Under the pieces are notes generated by a model. That model searched no databases. It was not told where the DNA came from and saw nothing but the letters and a program-made list of their open reading frames with translations. Positions 16,501-24,838 of a stretch of 64,000 bases of DNA are shown here, piece by piece (the stretch's first letter is position 1; each line of letters begins with the position of its first letter). Where the stretch lies: the NCBI GenBank assembly GCA_002336245.1, contig DDDG01000003.1, positions 438 to 64,437 of the forward strand, read 5' to 3'. Source of the stretch: Flavobacteriales bacterium UBA1986 (GTDB taxonomy: Bacteria; Bacteroidota; Bacteroidia; Flavobacteriales_G; Salibacteraceae). The position numbers and the translations under genes are program-made.

Positions 16501-17888
16501 GCTTTTCCTTCAACCAATTTAGGCTGGAAAGCTTGGATACCCAGTCTGTGAAGAGTTGGGGCCCTGTTCAAGAGAACTGGGTGTCCTTTCAAAACGTTTT
16601 CAAGAATGTCCCAAACAACTGGCTCTTTGCGGTCAACGATTTTCTTCGCTGATTTTACTGTCTTCACAATACCACGCTCAATCATCTTGCGAATGATGAA
16701 TGGTTTGTATAATTCAGCAGCCATCGATTTTGGAATTCCACATTCGTGCAATTTCAAGTCTGGTCCAACAACAATTACCGAACGTGCAGAATAGTCAACA
16801 CGTTTACCTAGAAGGTTCTGACGGAATCGTCCTTGCTTACCTTTCAATGAATCACTCAATGATTTCAATGCACGGTTTGCTTCAGTTTTAACCGCTGAAG
16901 ATTTACGTGAGTTGTCGAAGAGAGAATCCACCGCTTCTTGAAGCATACGTTTCTCGTTTCTAAGAATTACCTCAGGAGCTTTGATCTCAAGAAGTTTCTT
17001 CAAACGATTGTTACGAATGATCACACGACGGTAAAGGTCGTTCAGGTCGGAAGTCGCAAAGCGTCCTCCATCAAGTGGCACCAATGGACGAAGGTCTGGT
17101 GGAATTACTGGAACCACCTTAATGATCATCCACTCTGGATTGTTCTCCATCCGGCTTTGAGCGTCACGGAATGCTTCAACAACTTGAAGTCTTTTAAGAG
17201 CTTCGTTCTTACGTTGTTGTGAAGTTTCAGTAGCAGCTTTATGACGAAGAGAAAAGGACAGTTCGTCCAATTTCAAACGTGAGAGAAGATCAAACAATCC
17301 TTCTGCACCCATCTTAGCGATGAATTTGTCTGGATCAGAATCATCCAAGTACTGGTTTTCTTTTGGAAGCGTGTCCAAAGTATCCAAGTACTCTTCTTCT
17401 GTCAAGAAGTCCAAGTATTCTAAAGGTTCACCTTCAGCGTTCTTAGCAACTCCAGCGTTGATAATCACATAGCGCTCATAATAGATGATGCTATCGAGTT
17501 TCTTCGATGGAAGCCCAAGTAGGTAACCAATTTTGTTTGGAAGTGACTTAAAGTACCAGATGTGTGCAACTGGAACCACCAATGAGATGTGTCCCATGCG
17601 CTCACGACGCACTTTCTTTTCAGTCACTTCTACTCCACAACGGTCGCAGATGATTCCTTTGTAACGGATTCGCTTGTATTTACCACAATGACATTCATAG
17701 TCCTTTACAGGGCCAAAAATGCGTTCGCAAAACAAGCCGTCGCGTTCCGGTTTGTAGGTTCTATAGTTGATTGTTTCAGGCTTAAGAACCTCACCTCGAG
17801 AATTCTCAAGGATCATCTCTGGCGATGCCAGACCGATAACAATCTTCTTAAAACTACTGTCCACTAAATTCTCTTTCCGAATAGCCAT
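13563..17888 (-). CDS. rpoC: DNA-directed RNA polymerase subunit beta'
   Basis: This 1441-residue protein is the RNA polymerase beta' subunit. The N-terminal zinc ribbon has Cys pairs at 66/68 and 82/85, the catalytic Mg2+ site NADFDGDQ is at 475-482, and the trigger-loop region reads LTLRTFHVGGTAS. A second Cys cluster (CETLRGVCGKCYG) forms the other zinc site. It follows rpoB by 28 bp and is followed by a strong terminator. Length is normal for the phylum and no breaks are seen. Confidence 0.99.
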   Translation of the reverse strand: MAIRKENLVDSSFKKIVIGLASPEMILENSRGEVLKPETINYRTYKPERDGLFCERIFGPVKDYECHCGKYKRIRYKGIICDRCGVEVTEKKVRRERMGHISLVVPVAHIWYFKSLPNKIGYLLGLPSKKLDSIIYYERYVIINAGVAKNAEGEPLEYLDFLTEEEYLDTLDTLPKENQYLDDSDPDKFIAKMGAEGLFDLLSRLKLDELSFSLRHKAATETSQQRKNEALKRLQVVEAFRDAQSRMENNPEWMIIKVVPVIPPDLRPLVPLDGGRFATSDLNDLYRRVIIRNNRLKKLLEIKAPEVILRNEKRMLQEAVDSLFDNSRKSSAVKTEANRALKSLSDSLKGKQGRFRQNLLGKRVDYSARSVIVVGPDLKLHECGIPKSMAAELYKPFIIRKMIERGIVKTVKSAKKIVDRKEPVVWDILENVLKGHPVLLNRAPTLHRLGIQAFQPKLVEGKAIQLHPLVCTAFNADFDGDQMAVHLPLGNAAILEAQLLMLASHNILNPANGAPIAVPSQDMVLGLYYITKGRRTDEGRTMIGEGKVFYSSEEVLIAYNEKKLDLHAYINVKVETVENGERVSKVIETTTGRVMFNEHVPEEVGYINEVLTKKSLRDIIGRVLKITGFKSTANFLDDIKQLGFYNAFKGGLSFNLDDVIVPPEKEKLLGDAASEVENVMMNYNMGLITNNERYNQIIDIWTHTNSKLTFALMNRLKNDNQGFNSIFMMFDSGARGSKEQIRQLSGMRGLMAKPRKSGTVSSGGEIIENPILSNFKEGLSILEYFISTHGARKGLADTALKTADAGYLTRRLVDVAQDVVINEPDCGTFRGLTASALMMNEDVVEPLYDRILGRTALEDVVHPETEEVIVASGEEINEDVARAIEAAGIQEVEIRSVLTCETLRGVCGKCYGRNLASGAHVQGGEAVGVIAAQSIGEPGTQLTLRTFHVGGTASNIAAESKILAKAAGKLEIDELRTVRRKNESGVEVDIVIGRSAEMRIVNEDGNVIVTNNIPYGSELHKKSGNKVKKDDLICQWDPYNAVMVSEFAGKLQFENIERGVTYKEESDEQTGFKEKVIVETRDKKKNPTIHITKGGEILRSYNIPVGAHVIVDDKQGIKEGEILVKIPRTSGKTGDITGGLPRVTELFEARNPSNPAVVSEIDGTVSFGKIKRGNREIHIESRFEDKRTYLVPLSKHILVQENDFVKAGYNLSDGAMAPGDILNIMGPTAVQEYIVNEIQEVYRLQGVKINDKHFEVIVRQMMRKVYIEDSGDTKFLEKQVVNKRDFRIENDAIYGMMVVDDPGDSEDMKAGQLISPRKLRDENTTLQRKDMKLVVAREAVTATASPVLQGITKASLQTDSFISAASFQETTKVLNEAAVSGKEDHLLGLKENVIVGHKIPAGTGMRSYDHMIVGSKEEYEALLSAKTPSTEDVVEEVELKS

Positions 17889-17916
17889 AAATCGTGTATA
17901 ATGAATTCGTTACAGA

Positions 17917-20900
17917 TTATTCTAAATTGATACGTAATCCCAAACCGCGCATTTCATGTAGCAATACGTTGAATGATTCTGGAATACCAGGGATCGGCAT
18001 CGTTTCTCCTTTTACAATCTTCTCATAGGCTTTAGCTCGTCCTGTTACATCATCCGATTTAACAGTCAAGATTTCCTGAAGAATGTTCGACGCTCCAAAT
18101 GCTTCGAGAGCCCAAACCTCCATCTCACCAAAACGCTGTCCACCAAACTGAGCTTTACCACCCAATGGTTGCTGTGTAATGAGAGAGTATGGTCCGATGC
18201 TACGTGCGTGCATCTTATCGTCAACCAAGTGATGGAGTTTAAGCATGTATATCACACCTACGGTTGCAGGCTGATCAAACTTCTCTCCAGTTCCACCATC
18301 GGTCAGCTGAGTTCGTCCAAAGCGTGGCAAGCCAGCTTTTTCTACCCAACCTTCGATTTGTTCGTTGCTCGCACCATCAAAAATTGGAGTAGAGAATTTT
18401 TCACCCAATTTCAATCCGGCCCAACCAAGTACAGTTTCATAAATCTGACCTAGGTTCATCCGTGATGGTACCCCAAGTGGATTTAGAACGATGTCAACGG
18501 TAGTTCCATCTTCCATATACGGCATGTCCTCTTCACGTACAATCTTGGCAACAATACCCTTGTTTCCGTGACGACCAGCCATCTTATCACCTACTTTCAG
18601 CTTGCGCTTCTTAGCAACGTAGATTTTGGCCAACTGAACAATACCAGTAGGAAGCTCATCACCAATTGAGATGGCGAATTTTGCGCGTTTGTAAACGCCA
18701 ACTTCGTCGTTGATTTTTAAGTTGTAGTTGTGAAGCAATTGTCGGATCAACTCATTCTTAGCTTTATCGGTGGTCCAACCTGTTGGGTTGATGTCGCGAT
18801 AATCCAGTGAGCTAAGCAACTTGAGGGTGAATTTAGTCCCCTTCTTCACGATCTCTTCTTTGAAATTGTTGAAGACACCTTGCGAAGTTTTACCCGTCAC
18901 AATTGTAAAGAGCTTCTCAACAAACTTAGACTTCAAGTCTCCAAGAACCTTTTCATGCTTCTCATCCAATTCTTCAAGAATCGGCTTTTCTTCCAATTTC
19001 GCTTTGCGATCTTTAATTTTTCTGCTGAAGAGCTTCTTATTGATTACAACACCTTCTACTGATGGTGGAACTTTCAATGAAGCATCTTTCACATCACCCG
19101 CTTTATCACCAAAGATTGCGCGGAGCAGTTTTTCTTCTGGAGTTGGATCCGTTTCTCCTTTCGGAGTAATCTTTCCAATCAGAATATCACCTTCTTTCAC
19201 ACGTGTCCCGATGCGGATAAGTCCGTTTTCGTCAAGGTTGCGCGTAGCTTCCTCACTTACGTTTGGAATATCTGCTGTCAACTCTTCCAATCCACGTTTT
19301 GTATCTCGCACTTCAAGTGCAAATTCATCAACGTGAACAGACGTATAGATGTCGTCTTTTACTACGTTCTCAGAGATTACGATGGCATCCTCAAAGTTGT
19401 AACCCTTCCACGGCATAAAGGCCACTTTCAAGTTACGACCGAGTGCAAGCTCACCGTTCTCAGTTCCGTATCCTTCACAAAGAATCTGACCCTCAACAAC
19501 GCGCTCACCTCTCTGCACGATTGGTGTTAGGTTGATGGTTGTGGATTGATTGGTTTTAGAATACTTCGTAAGAGTGTATTCTTTGCTGTCGTCGCCAAAT
19601 CGAACCAAACGATCTAGATCATCAAGGTCGTATTTGATTACGATGCGAGTCGCATCAACGAATTCAACAACCCCAGGACCTTCAGCATTAATTAAAACAC
19701 GTGAATCCTTAGCCACGCCTTCTTCTAGACCAGTACCAACGATAGGTGCTTCTGGACGAACCAAAGGAACAGCCTGACGCTGCATGTTTGATCCCATCAG
19801 GGCACGGTTGGCATCATCATGTTCCAAGAACGGAATCAAGGATGCGGCAATAGAAGCAATCTGGTTTGGAGCAACGTCCATCAAAGTAACCTTGTCGCCT
19901 TCAATGACTGGGAAATCACCTTCGAAACGTGCTTTTACTTTATCAGAACCAAATGACCCGTTGTCTTCGAGCTTAGCGTTTGCCTGGGCAATCATCTGAC
20001 CGTTCTCTTCCTCAGCGCTTAAGTAAGTCACCTCTCCTTGGAGATCAACTTTTCCTTCAGTTACACTTCGGTAAGGAGTCTCAATGAATCCTAGTTTATT
20101 CACTTTGGCATAAACACAAAGGGAAGAAATCAAACCAATGTTCGGTCCTTCAGGTGTTTCAATGGTACACAAACGACCATAGTGAGTGTAGTGAACATCA
20201 CGTACCTCAAATCCGGCACGTTCACGAGACAAACCACCTGGTCCGAGTGCTGACAAACGACGTTTGTGAGTTACCTCAGAAAGAGGGTTGGTTTGGTCCA
20301 TGAACTGAGACAATTGATTCGTTCCAAAGAACGAGTTGATCACAGACGAAAGTGTCTTCGCATTGATCAAGTCAATCGGAGTAAATACCTCATTGTCACG
20401 AACGTTCATTCGCTCACGGATGGTACGAGCCATACGGGCAAGACCTACGCCGAATTGGTTGTACAATTGTTCACCAACAGTACGTACGCGACGGTTGCTC
20501 AAGTGATCGATATCATCAACATCTGCCTTGGAGTTGATCAATTCAATCAAATACTTGATGATTTCTATGATGTCTTGTTTCGTGAGAATCTTAGTCTCCA
20601 TATCGATGTCGAGACCCAACTTTTTGTTGATTCGATATCGACCAACTTCTCCAAGATCGTATCGCTTGTCGGAGAAGAATAGTTTATCAATTACACCACG
20701 CGCTGTTTCCTCATCTGGTGGCTCAGAATTACGGATGGTACGGTAGATGTGCTCAACCGCTTCAATTTCAGAGTTTGAAGGGTCTTTTTGTAGTGTGTTG
20801 TAGATGATGGCGAAATCTTGAGCATTCGCTTCTTCTTTGTGAAGAAGGATTGTTTTAGATCCTGAATCCATTATCAAATCGATGTGGTCTTTTTCAAGAA

Positions 20901-21729
20901 TCACTTCACGATCGATCAATACTTCGTTTCGTTCGATGGAAACAACTTCTCCTGTATCCTCATCAACGAAATCTTCAATCCAAGACTTCAAAACTCTAGC
21001 CGCTAGCTTGCGACCAACAGCTTTCACCAATTGAGTTTTGTTCACCTTGATCTCATCTGCGAGGTCGAAGATTTCAAGAATTTCTTTATCACTTTCATAC
21101 CCAATCGCACGAAGGAGAGTTGTTACTGGCAACTTCTTCTTACGGTCGATGTATGCATACATCACATTGTTGATGTCGGTTGCAAATTCAATCCAAGATC
21201 CTTTAAATGGAATTACTCGCGCTGAGTAAAGCTTAGTTCCGTTGGCGTGGAAACTATGTCCAAAGAAAACACCAGGAGATCGGTGCAACTGAGAAACTAC
21301 AATTCTTTCAGCACCATTGATGATGAATGAACCTTTTGGGGTCATGTAGGGAATGGTTCCCAAATAGACATCCTGTACGATGGTTTCAAAATCTTCGTGT
21401 TCAGGGTCTGTACAGTACAATTTAAGCTTTGCCTTCAGCGGAACGCTGTAAGAAAGGCCTCTTTCGATGCACTCGTTCATTGCGTAACGAGGTGGATCCA
21501 CAAAATAATCGAGAAACTCCAGCACGAAGTTGTTTCGTGAGTCGGTGATTGGGAAGTTCTCAGAAAAAACACTGAATAATCCTTCCTCATCTCGGTTTTC
21601 CGGAGACGTTTCCAATTGGAAAAAGTCTTTGAAAGATTTCAGCTGAATCTCCAGAAAATCCGGGTAATCCAGAGTGTTTTTTGCTGAGCTGAAATTAATT
21701 CTATCCTTATTCTTTGTCTTTACAGCCAT
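17917..21729 (-). CDS. rpoB: DNA-directed RNA polymerase subunit beta
   Basis: This 1270-residue beta subunit forms the active centre cleft with beta'. The rifampicin-pocket region is recognisable (FFGTNQLSQFMDQTNPLSEVTHKRRLSALGPGG, seen around residues 450-485), as is the C-terminal MKLHHLVDDKMHARSIGPYS region. It sits between rplL and rpoC. A G/C-rich hairpin lies in the 99-bp gap upstream. No Shine-Dalgarno sequence precedes the ATG. Confidence 0.99.
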   Translation of the reverse strand: MAVKTKNKDRINFSSAKNTLDYPDFLEIQLKSFKDFFQLETSPENRDEEGLFSVFSENFPITDSRNNFVLEFLDYFVDPPRYAMNECIERGLSYSVPLKAKLKLYCTDPEHEDFETIVQDVYLGTIPYMTPKGSFIINGAERIVVSQLHRSPGVFFGHSFHANGTKLYSARVIPFKGSWIEFATDINNVMYAYIDRKKKLPVTTLLRAIGYESDKEILEIFDLADEIKVNKTQLVKAVGRKLAARVLKSWIEDFVDEDTGEVVSIERNEVLIDREVILEKDHIDLIMDSGSKTILLHKEEANAQDFAIIYNTLQKDPSNSEIEAVEHIYRTIRNSEPPDEETARGVIDKLFFSDKRYDLGEVGRYRINKKLGLDIDMETKILTKQDIIEIIKYLIELINSKADVDDIDHLSNRRVRTVGEQLYNQFGVGLARMARTIRERMNVRDNEVFTPIDLINAKTLSSVINSFFGTNQLSQFMDQTNPLSEVTHKRRLSALGPGGLSRERAGFEVRDVHYTHYGRLCTIETPEGPNIGLISSLCVYAKVNKLGFIETPYRSVTEGKVDLQGEVTYLSAEEENGQMIAQANAKLEDNGSFGSDKVKARFEGDFPVIEGDKVTLMDVAPNQIASIAASLIPFLEHDDANRALMGSNMQRQAVPLVRPEAPIVGTGLEEGVAKDSRVLINAEGPGVVEFVDATRIVIKYDLDDLDRLVRFGDDSKEYTLTKYSKTNQSTTINLTPIVQRGERVVEGQILCEGYGTENGELALGRNLKVAFMPWKGYNFEDAIVISENVVKDDIYTSVHVDEFALEVRDTKRGLEELTADIPNVSEEATRNLDENGLIRIGTRVKEGDILIGKITPKGETDPTPEEKLLRAIFGDKAGDVKDASLKVPPSVEGVVINKKLFSRKIKDRKAKLEEKPILEELDEKHEKVLGDLKSKFVEKLFTIVTGKTSQGVFNNFKEEIVKKGTKFTLKLLSSLDYRDINPTGWTTDKAKNELIRQLLHNYNLKINDEVGVYKRAKFAISIGDELPTGIVQLAKIYVAKKRKLKVGDKMAGRHGNKGIVAKIVREEDMPYMEDGTTVDIVLNPLGVPSRMNLGQIYETVLGWAGLKLGEKFSTPIFDGASNEQIEGWVEKAGLPRFGRTQLTDGGTGEKFDQPATVGVIYMLKLHHLVDDKMHARSIGPYSLITQQPLGGKAQFGGQRFGEMEVWALEAFGASNILQEILTVKSDDVTGRAKAYEKIVKGETMPIPGIPESFNVLLHEMRGLGLRINLE

Positions 21730-21780
21730 GTAATCTCGTGCTAAATAATCCGATGAAAGGTCTAAAAACGCAGAAGGGTC

Positions 21781-21798
21781 TAGGCCCCTTGGGACCTA
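21781..21798 (-). terminator. hairpin between rplL and rpoB (possible attenuator)
   Basis: The minus-strand RNA reads UAGGUCCC-AA-GGGGCCUA, an 8-bp stem with one G-U pair. A run of five U follows only after ~13 nt, so it is not a classical terminator. E. coli has an attenuator and an RNase III site at the same place, so a role in lowering rpoBC relative to ribosomal-protein expression is plausible. Confidence 0.45.
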
Positions 21799-21828
21799 AA
21801 CCTCTTCTAATAACTTGGGTTCTAAAGC

Positions 21829-22206
21829 TTACTTAAGCTCAACTTCAGCTCCCGCTTCTTCTAACTGTGCCTTAAGTGCTTCAGCTTCGTCTTTTGCAAC
21901 GCCTTCTTTAATTGTGCTTGGCGCGCCATCAACTAAGTCTTTTGCCTCTTTGAGACCTTGACCCGTCAATTCTTTAACAAGCTTCACAACTTTCAGTTTA
22001 GAAGCACCGCCTGATGTAAGAACAACATCAAATTCTGTTTGTTCTTCAGCAGCTTCTCCACCGTCAGCAGCAGGTCCAGCAGCAACTGCAACAGCAGCAG
22101 CAGCGGGCTCAATGCCGTATTCATCTTTAAGATAATCAGCGAGTTCTTTTACTTCCTTTACGGTAAGTCCTACGAGCTCGTCACCGATTTTTTTAATATC
22201 AGCCAT
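21829..22206 (-). CDS. rplL: 50S ribosomal protein L7/L12
   Basis: This 125-residue protein has an N-terminal dimerisation domain, an Ala-rich flexible hinge at ~35-55 and the C-terminal factor-binding domain (EFDVVLTSGG, VKLVKELTGQGLKEAKDLVD). It forms the ribosomal stalk with L10 and recruits GTPase factors such as EF-Tu, encoded in the same cluster. It follows rplJ by 31 bp. Confidence 0.98.
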   Translation of the reverse strand: MADIKKIGDELVGLTVKEVKELADYLKDEYGIEPAAAAVAVAAGPAADGGEAAEEQTEFDVVLTSGGASKLKVVKLVKELTGQGLKEAKDLVDGAPSTIKEGVAKDEAEALKAQLEEAGAEVELK

Positions 22207-22237
22207 TTCGGTTGTTTTTATTATGTCTAGTTTTTAA

Positions 22238-22762
22238 TCAATTATTTCTCTCCTCTAGTGCCTTAAGCAATCCAGAAATATTGGATCCACCTGCAGTTAA
22301 ACCAGAGACCACGTTCTTCATTGGAGATTGAAGCAACAAGATGATATCGCCAATAAGCTCTTCTTTCGATTTAAGCTCAGCAAGCATTTCCAACTTGTCA
22401 TCACCAACGTATGTTGCAGCATCAATATATGCGGCCTTCAACATTGGTTTTTCTTGCTTCTTGCGAAACTCTTTTATAAGCTTTGCAGGAGCATTTCCAA
22501 TTTCAGAGAACATGATGGACGTATTTCCTTTCAAAACATCATACAGTTCTGAAAAGTCCTTATCCTCCACTTTCTCCATGGCTTTCTTTAGAAGTGTGTT
22601 TTTCACCACTTTTAAAGAAACATCGCGGTTATAGCAAAGGCGTCGAAGTTTGTTCGAGTTCTCTACCGACATCGCGGCTACATCTGCCAAGTAAAAGATG
22701 TCACTCTCTCCCAATTGCTTGGCGAGTACATCTATTTCTTGGTTCTTCTCCTCTCTATTCAT
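22238..22762 (-). CDS. rplJ: 50S ribosomal protein L10
   Basis: This 174-residue L10 binds 23S rRNA and carries L7/L12 dimers on its C-terminal helix. Family features include the N-terminal MNREEKNQEIDVLAKQL helix, the VVKNTLLKKAM segment and the C-terminal GLTAGGSNISGLLKALEE. It lies between rplA and rplL in the standard order. No Shine-Dalgarno sequence is seen. Autogenous leader control, known in other bacteria, is not obvious in the 26-bp gap. Confidence 0.98.
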   Translation of the reverse strand: MNREEKNQEIDVLAKQLGESDIFYLADVAAMSVENSNKLRRLCYNRDVSLKVVKNTLLKKAMEKVEDKDFSELYDVLKGNTSIMFSEIGNAPAKLIKEFRKKQEKPMLKAAYIDAATYVGDDKLEMLAELKSKEELIGDIILLLQSPMKNVVSGLTAGGSNISGLLKALEERNN

Positions 22763-22788
22763 ACCAATAGGTTAACGGTGACTAAATC

Positions 22789-23484
22789 TTAGGAAGCGAT
22801 AGACTTCGTCTCCACATGGATGCTTGGGCTCATTGTACTCGACAAGGCGACGCTTTTCACATAAGCGCCTTTTGACGAAGTAGGCTTGAGCTTTAAAATG
22901 GTTTGTAACAGCTCGGATGCATTATCGTAGATCTTATCCGCTTCAAAAGACGTTTTACCAATCGCAGCGTGTACGATTCCAGTCTTATCTACACGGAAAT
23001 CAATCTTTCCTTTTTTAACATCTTCAATGGCCTTTCCAACCTCCATAGTAACCGTACCGGTTTTAGGATTAGGCATAAGACCACGTGGACCTAGGATTCG
23101 ACCTAAAGCACCAACCTTACCCATTGCCGAAGGCATGGTAATGATGACATCAAAGTCGGTCCATCCACCTTTAATTTTTTCAACGTACTCGTCAAGCCCA
23201 ATAAAGTCTGCACCGGCATCTTTCGCCTCTTGCTCTTTATCTGGTGTGCATAAACAAAGTACACGTACCTCTTTACCTGTTCCGTGTGGTAGGCTAACTA
23301 CACCACGAACCATTTGGTTGGCTTTTCTAGGATCAACACCTAAACGAACAGCCAAATCAATAGAGGCATCAAATTTTTCTGTGGAAATCTCTTTGATCAT
23401 TCCAGCAGCCTCTTTCAAGGAGTAAGCTTTCTCGAGATCAAATTTCTCAAGAGACTCTTTTCTTTTCTTTCCCAGCTTCGACAT
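22789..23484 (-). CDS. rplA: 50S ribosomal protein L1
   Basis: This 231-residue L1 forms the mobile L1 stalk near the E site. The characteristic segments DLAVRLGVDPRKANQMVRG and GRILGPRGLMPNPKTGTV are present. It follows rplK by 8 bp. In other bacteria L1 represses the rplK-rplA mRNA; I see no obvious L1-site mimic here but did not fold the mRNA. Confidence 0.98.
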   Translation of the reverse strand: MSKLGKKRKESLEKFDLEKAYSLKEAAGMIKEISTEKFDASIDLAVRLGVDPRKANQMVRGVVSLPHGTGKEVRVLCLCTPDKEQEAKDAGADFIGLDEYVEKIKGGWTDFDVIITMPSAMGKVGALGRILGPRGLMPNPKTGTVTMEVGKAIEDVKKGKIDFRVDKTGIVHAAIGKTSFEADKIYDNASELLQTILKLKPTSSKGAYVKSVALSSTMSPSIHVETKSIAS

Positions 23485-23492
23485 TGTCAGAC

Positions 23493-23915
23493 TTATTTAA
23501 CGCGAATCCCCATGCTTCGTGCAGTTCCAGCTACCATTTCCATAGCAGCTTCAACTGTGAATGCATTTAAATCCGGCATTTTTTCTTCGGCAATCTTGCG
23601 CACTACATCTTTACTCACGGTTGCAACCTTTTTCTTGTTTGGCTCACCTGAACCAGACTTTAATTTCGTTGCTTCCTTAAGTTGAACTGCAACCGGAGGC
23701 GTTTTAACGACGAAGTCAAAAGACTTGTCGGAATAAACCGTGATGATTGCAGGTAAAAGTTTTCCCGCTTTATCTTGGGTTCTAGCGTTGAACTGCTTAC
23801 AAAACTCCATGATGTTCACCCCTTTAGCACCCAATGCAGGTCCTACGGGAGGAGAAGGATTGGCTGCGCCACCCCTAATCTGAACTTTAATTAATCCTGA
23901 TACTTCTTTAGCCAT
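23493..23915 (-). CDS. rplK: 50S ribosomal protein L11
   Basis: This 140-residue L11 has the N-terminal Pro-rich PSPPVGPALGAKGVNIMEFC segment (thiostrepton-region contact) and the C-terminal rRNA-binding domain ending ARSMGIRVK. It forms the GTPase-associated centre with L10/L12. It is 10 bp downstream of nusG in the standard nusG-rplK-rplA order. Confidence 0.98.
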   Translation of the reverse strand: MAKEVSGLIKVQIRGGAANPSPPVGPALGAKGVNIMEFCKQFNARTQDKAGKLLPAIITVYSDKSFDFVVKTPPVAVQLKEATKLKSGSGEPNKKKVATVSKDVVRKIAEEKMPDLNAFTVEAAMEMVAGTARSMGIRVK

Positions 23916-23925
23916 TGTAGCTTAA

Positions 23926-24477
23926 TTATTCTTTTTCTACTTGCATGTAGCTCAACTCAAGAGGTGTTCTTCTTCCGAAGATTTTAACCATAACCTTGAG
24001 TTTCTTTTTCTCTTCATTAATCTCCTCAATCACACCAGAGAAACTGTTGAAAGGACCATCGATCACTTTTACCGCTTCACCAATAATAAACGGAATGTTG
24101 AGTTCTTCATCGCTCTCTGCGAGTTCATCAACTTTCCCGAGTATTCTATTCACCTCGTTCTGTCTCAAAGGAACAGGCTCCCCTCCTTTTCTGTCACCCA
24201 AGAAACCGATGACATTCGGAAGGTTCTTAATCATGTGAGGAATCTCACCCGTAAGAATCGCCTCTATTAAGACATAGCCAGGAAAGAAGTTTCGTTCTTT
24301 ACTGATTTTCTTGCCATTGCGGATTTGGAAAACTTTCTCGGTCGGAATCAAGACCTGTGAAATGTAGTGATCAAGCTTTTCATGCTCTACCTCCATCTCG
24401 ATCTGCTCCTTGACCTTCTTCTCCTTACCACTGATGGCTCGAACGACGTACCACTTCTTATTGCTAACCTCTTCCAT
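23926..24477 (-). CDS. nusG: transcription elongation/antitermination factor NusG
   Basis: This 183-residue protein has an NGN domain (KWYVVRAISGKEKKVKEQIE ... NFFPGYVLIEAILTGE) and a C-terminal KOW domain (VIDGPFNSFSGVIEEINEEKK). It binds the RNA polymerase clamp and couples elongation to Rho or to the ribosome through S10. It starts 4 bp after secE. The length and the adjacency to secE mark it as the core NusG and not a specialised paralogue. Confidence 0.98.
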   Translation of the reverse strand: MEEVSNKKWYVVRAISGKEKKVKEQIEMEVEHEKLDHYISQVLIPTEKVFQIRNGKKISKERNFFPGYVLIEAILTGEIPHMIKNLPNVIGFLGDRKGGEPVPLRQNEVNRILGKVDELAESDEELNIPFIIGEAVKVIDGPFNSFSGVIEEINEEKKKLKVMVKIFGRRTPLELSYMQVEKE

Positions 24478-24481
24478 CTTC

Positions 24482-24679
24482 CTAATTGAAAATGTTGTTG
24501 TAGATGAGTTTCATCAAATTACCAAAAGCGGAATCCATCAAATAAATGATTGCAGCGATCAAAAAGGTCGCTACCAATACGAGAACTGAACTGCTTTGCA
24601 ATTGGGTCCATGTTGGCCATGAAACCTTATGCATTAGTTCATTCCAGGAATCGCTTACGTAATTTTTAATTGTATCCAT
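24482..24679 (-). CDS. secE: preprotein translocase subunit SecE
   Basis: This 65-residue protein has an amphipathic N-terminal helix (WNELMHKVSWPTW, the conserved cytosolic helix) and a single membrane helix (SVLVLVATFLIAAIIYLM). It is the short one-helix form usual outside gamma-proteobacteria. It stabilises SecY in the translocon. It sits between tRNA-Trp and nusG. Confidence 0.96.
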   Translation of the reverse strand: MDTIKNYVSDSWNELMHKVSWPTWTQLQSSSVLVLVATFLIAAIIYLMDSAFGNLMKLIYNNIFN

Positions 24680-24705
24680 CTATATTGTATTCCGCAACTG
24701 CATTG

Positions 24706-24778
24706 CACGGGTGGAGCGACTCGAACACTCAACCTGCAGTTTTGGAGACTGCTGCTCTACCAATTGAGCTACACCCGT
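24706..24778 (-). tRNA. tRNA-Trp (CCA)
   Basis: Read on the minus strand, the acceptor stem ACGGGTG/CACCCGT pairs perfectly. The anticodon loop is CTCCAAA (anticodon CCA) and the T-loop TTCGAGT is present. It lies between tuf and secE, a conserved position. The 3' CCA is not encoded. Confidence 0.97.
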
Positions 24779-24790
24779 AAAAGAGGTTTA

Positions 24791-24819
24791 GAGAGACGCC
24801 TAATCCCAAGACGTCTCTC
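24791..24819 (-). terminator. hairpin between tuf and tRNA-Trp
   Basis: GAGAGACG (24791-24798) and CGTCTCTC (24812-24819) form a perfect 8-bp stem with a 13-nt loop, 20 bp after the tuf stop. No T-run follows, so it may be a processing or stabilising hairpin and not a full terminator. Confidence 0.45.
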
Positions 24820-24838
24820 ATCCACTCAATGAACTTTT

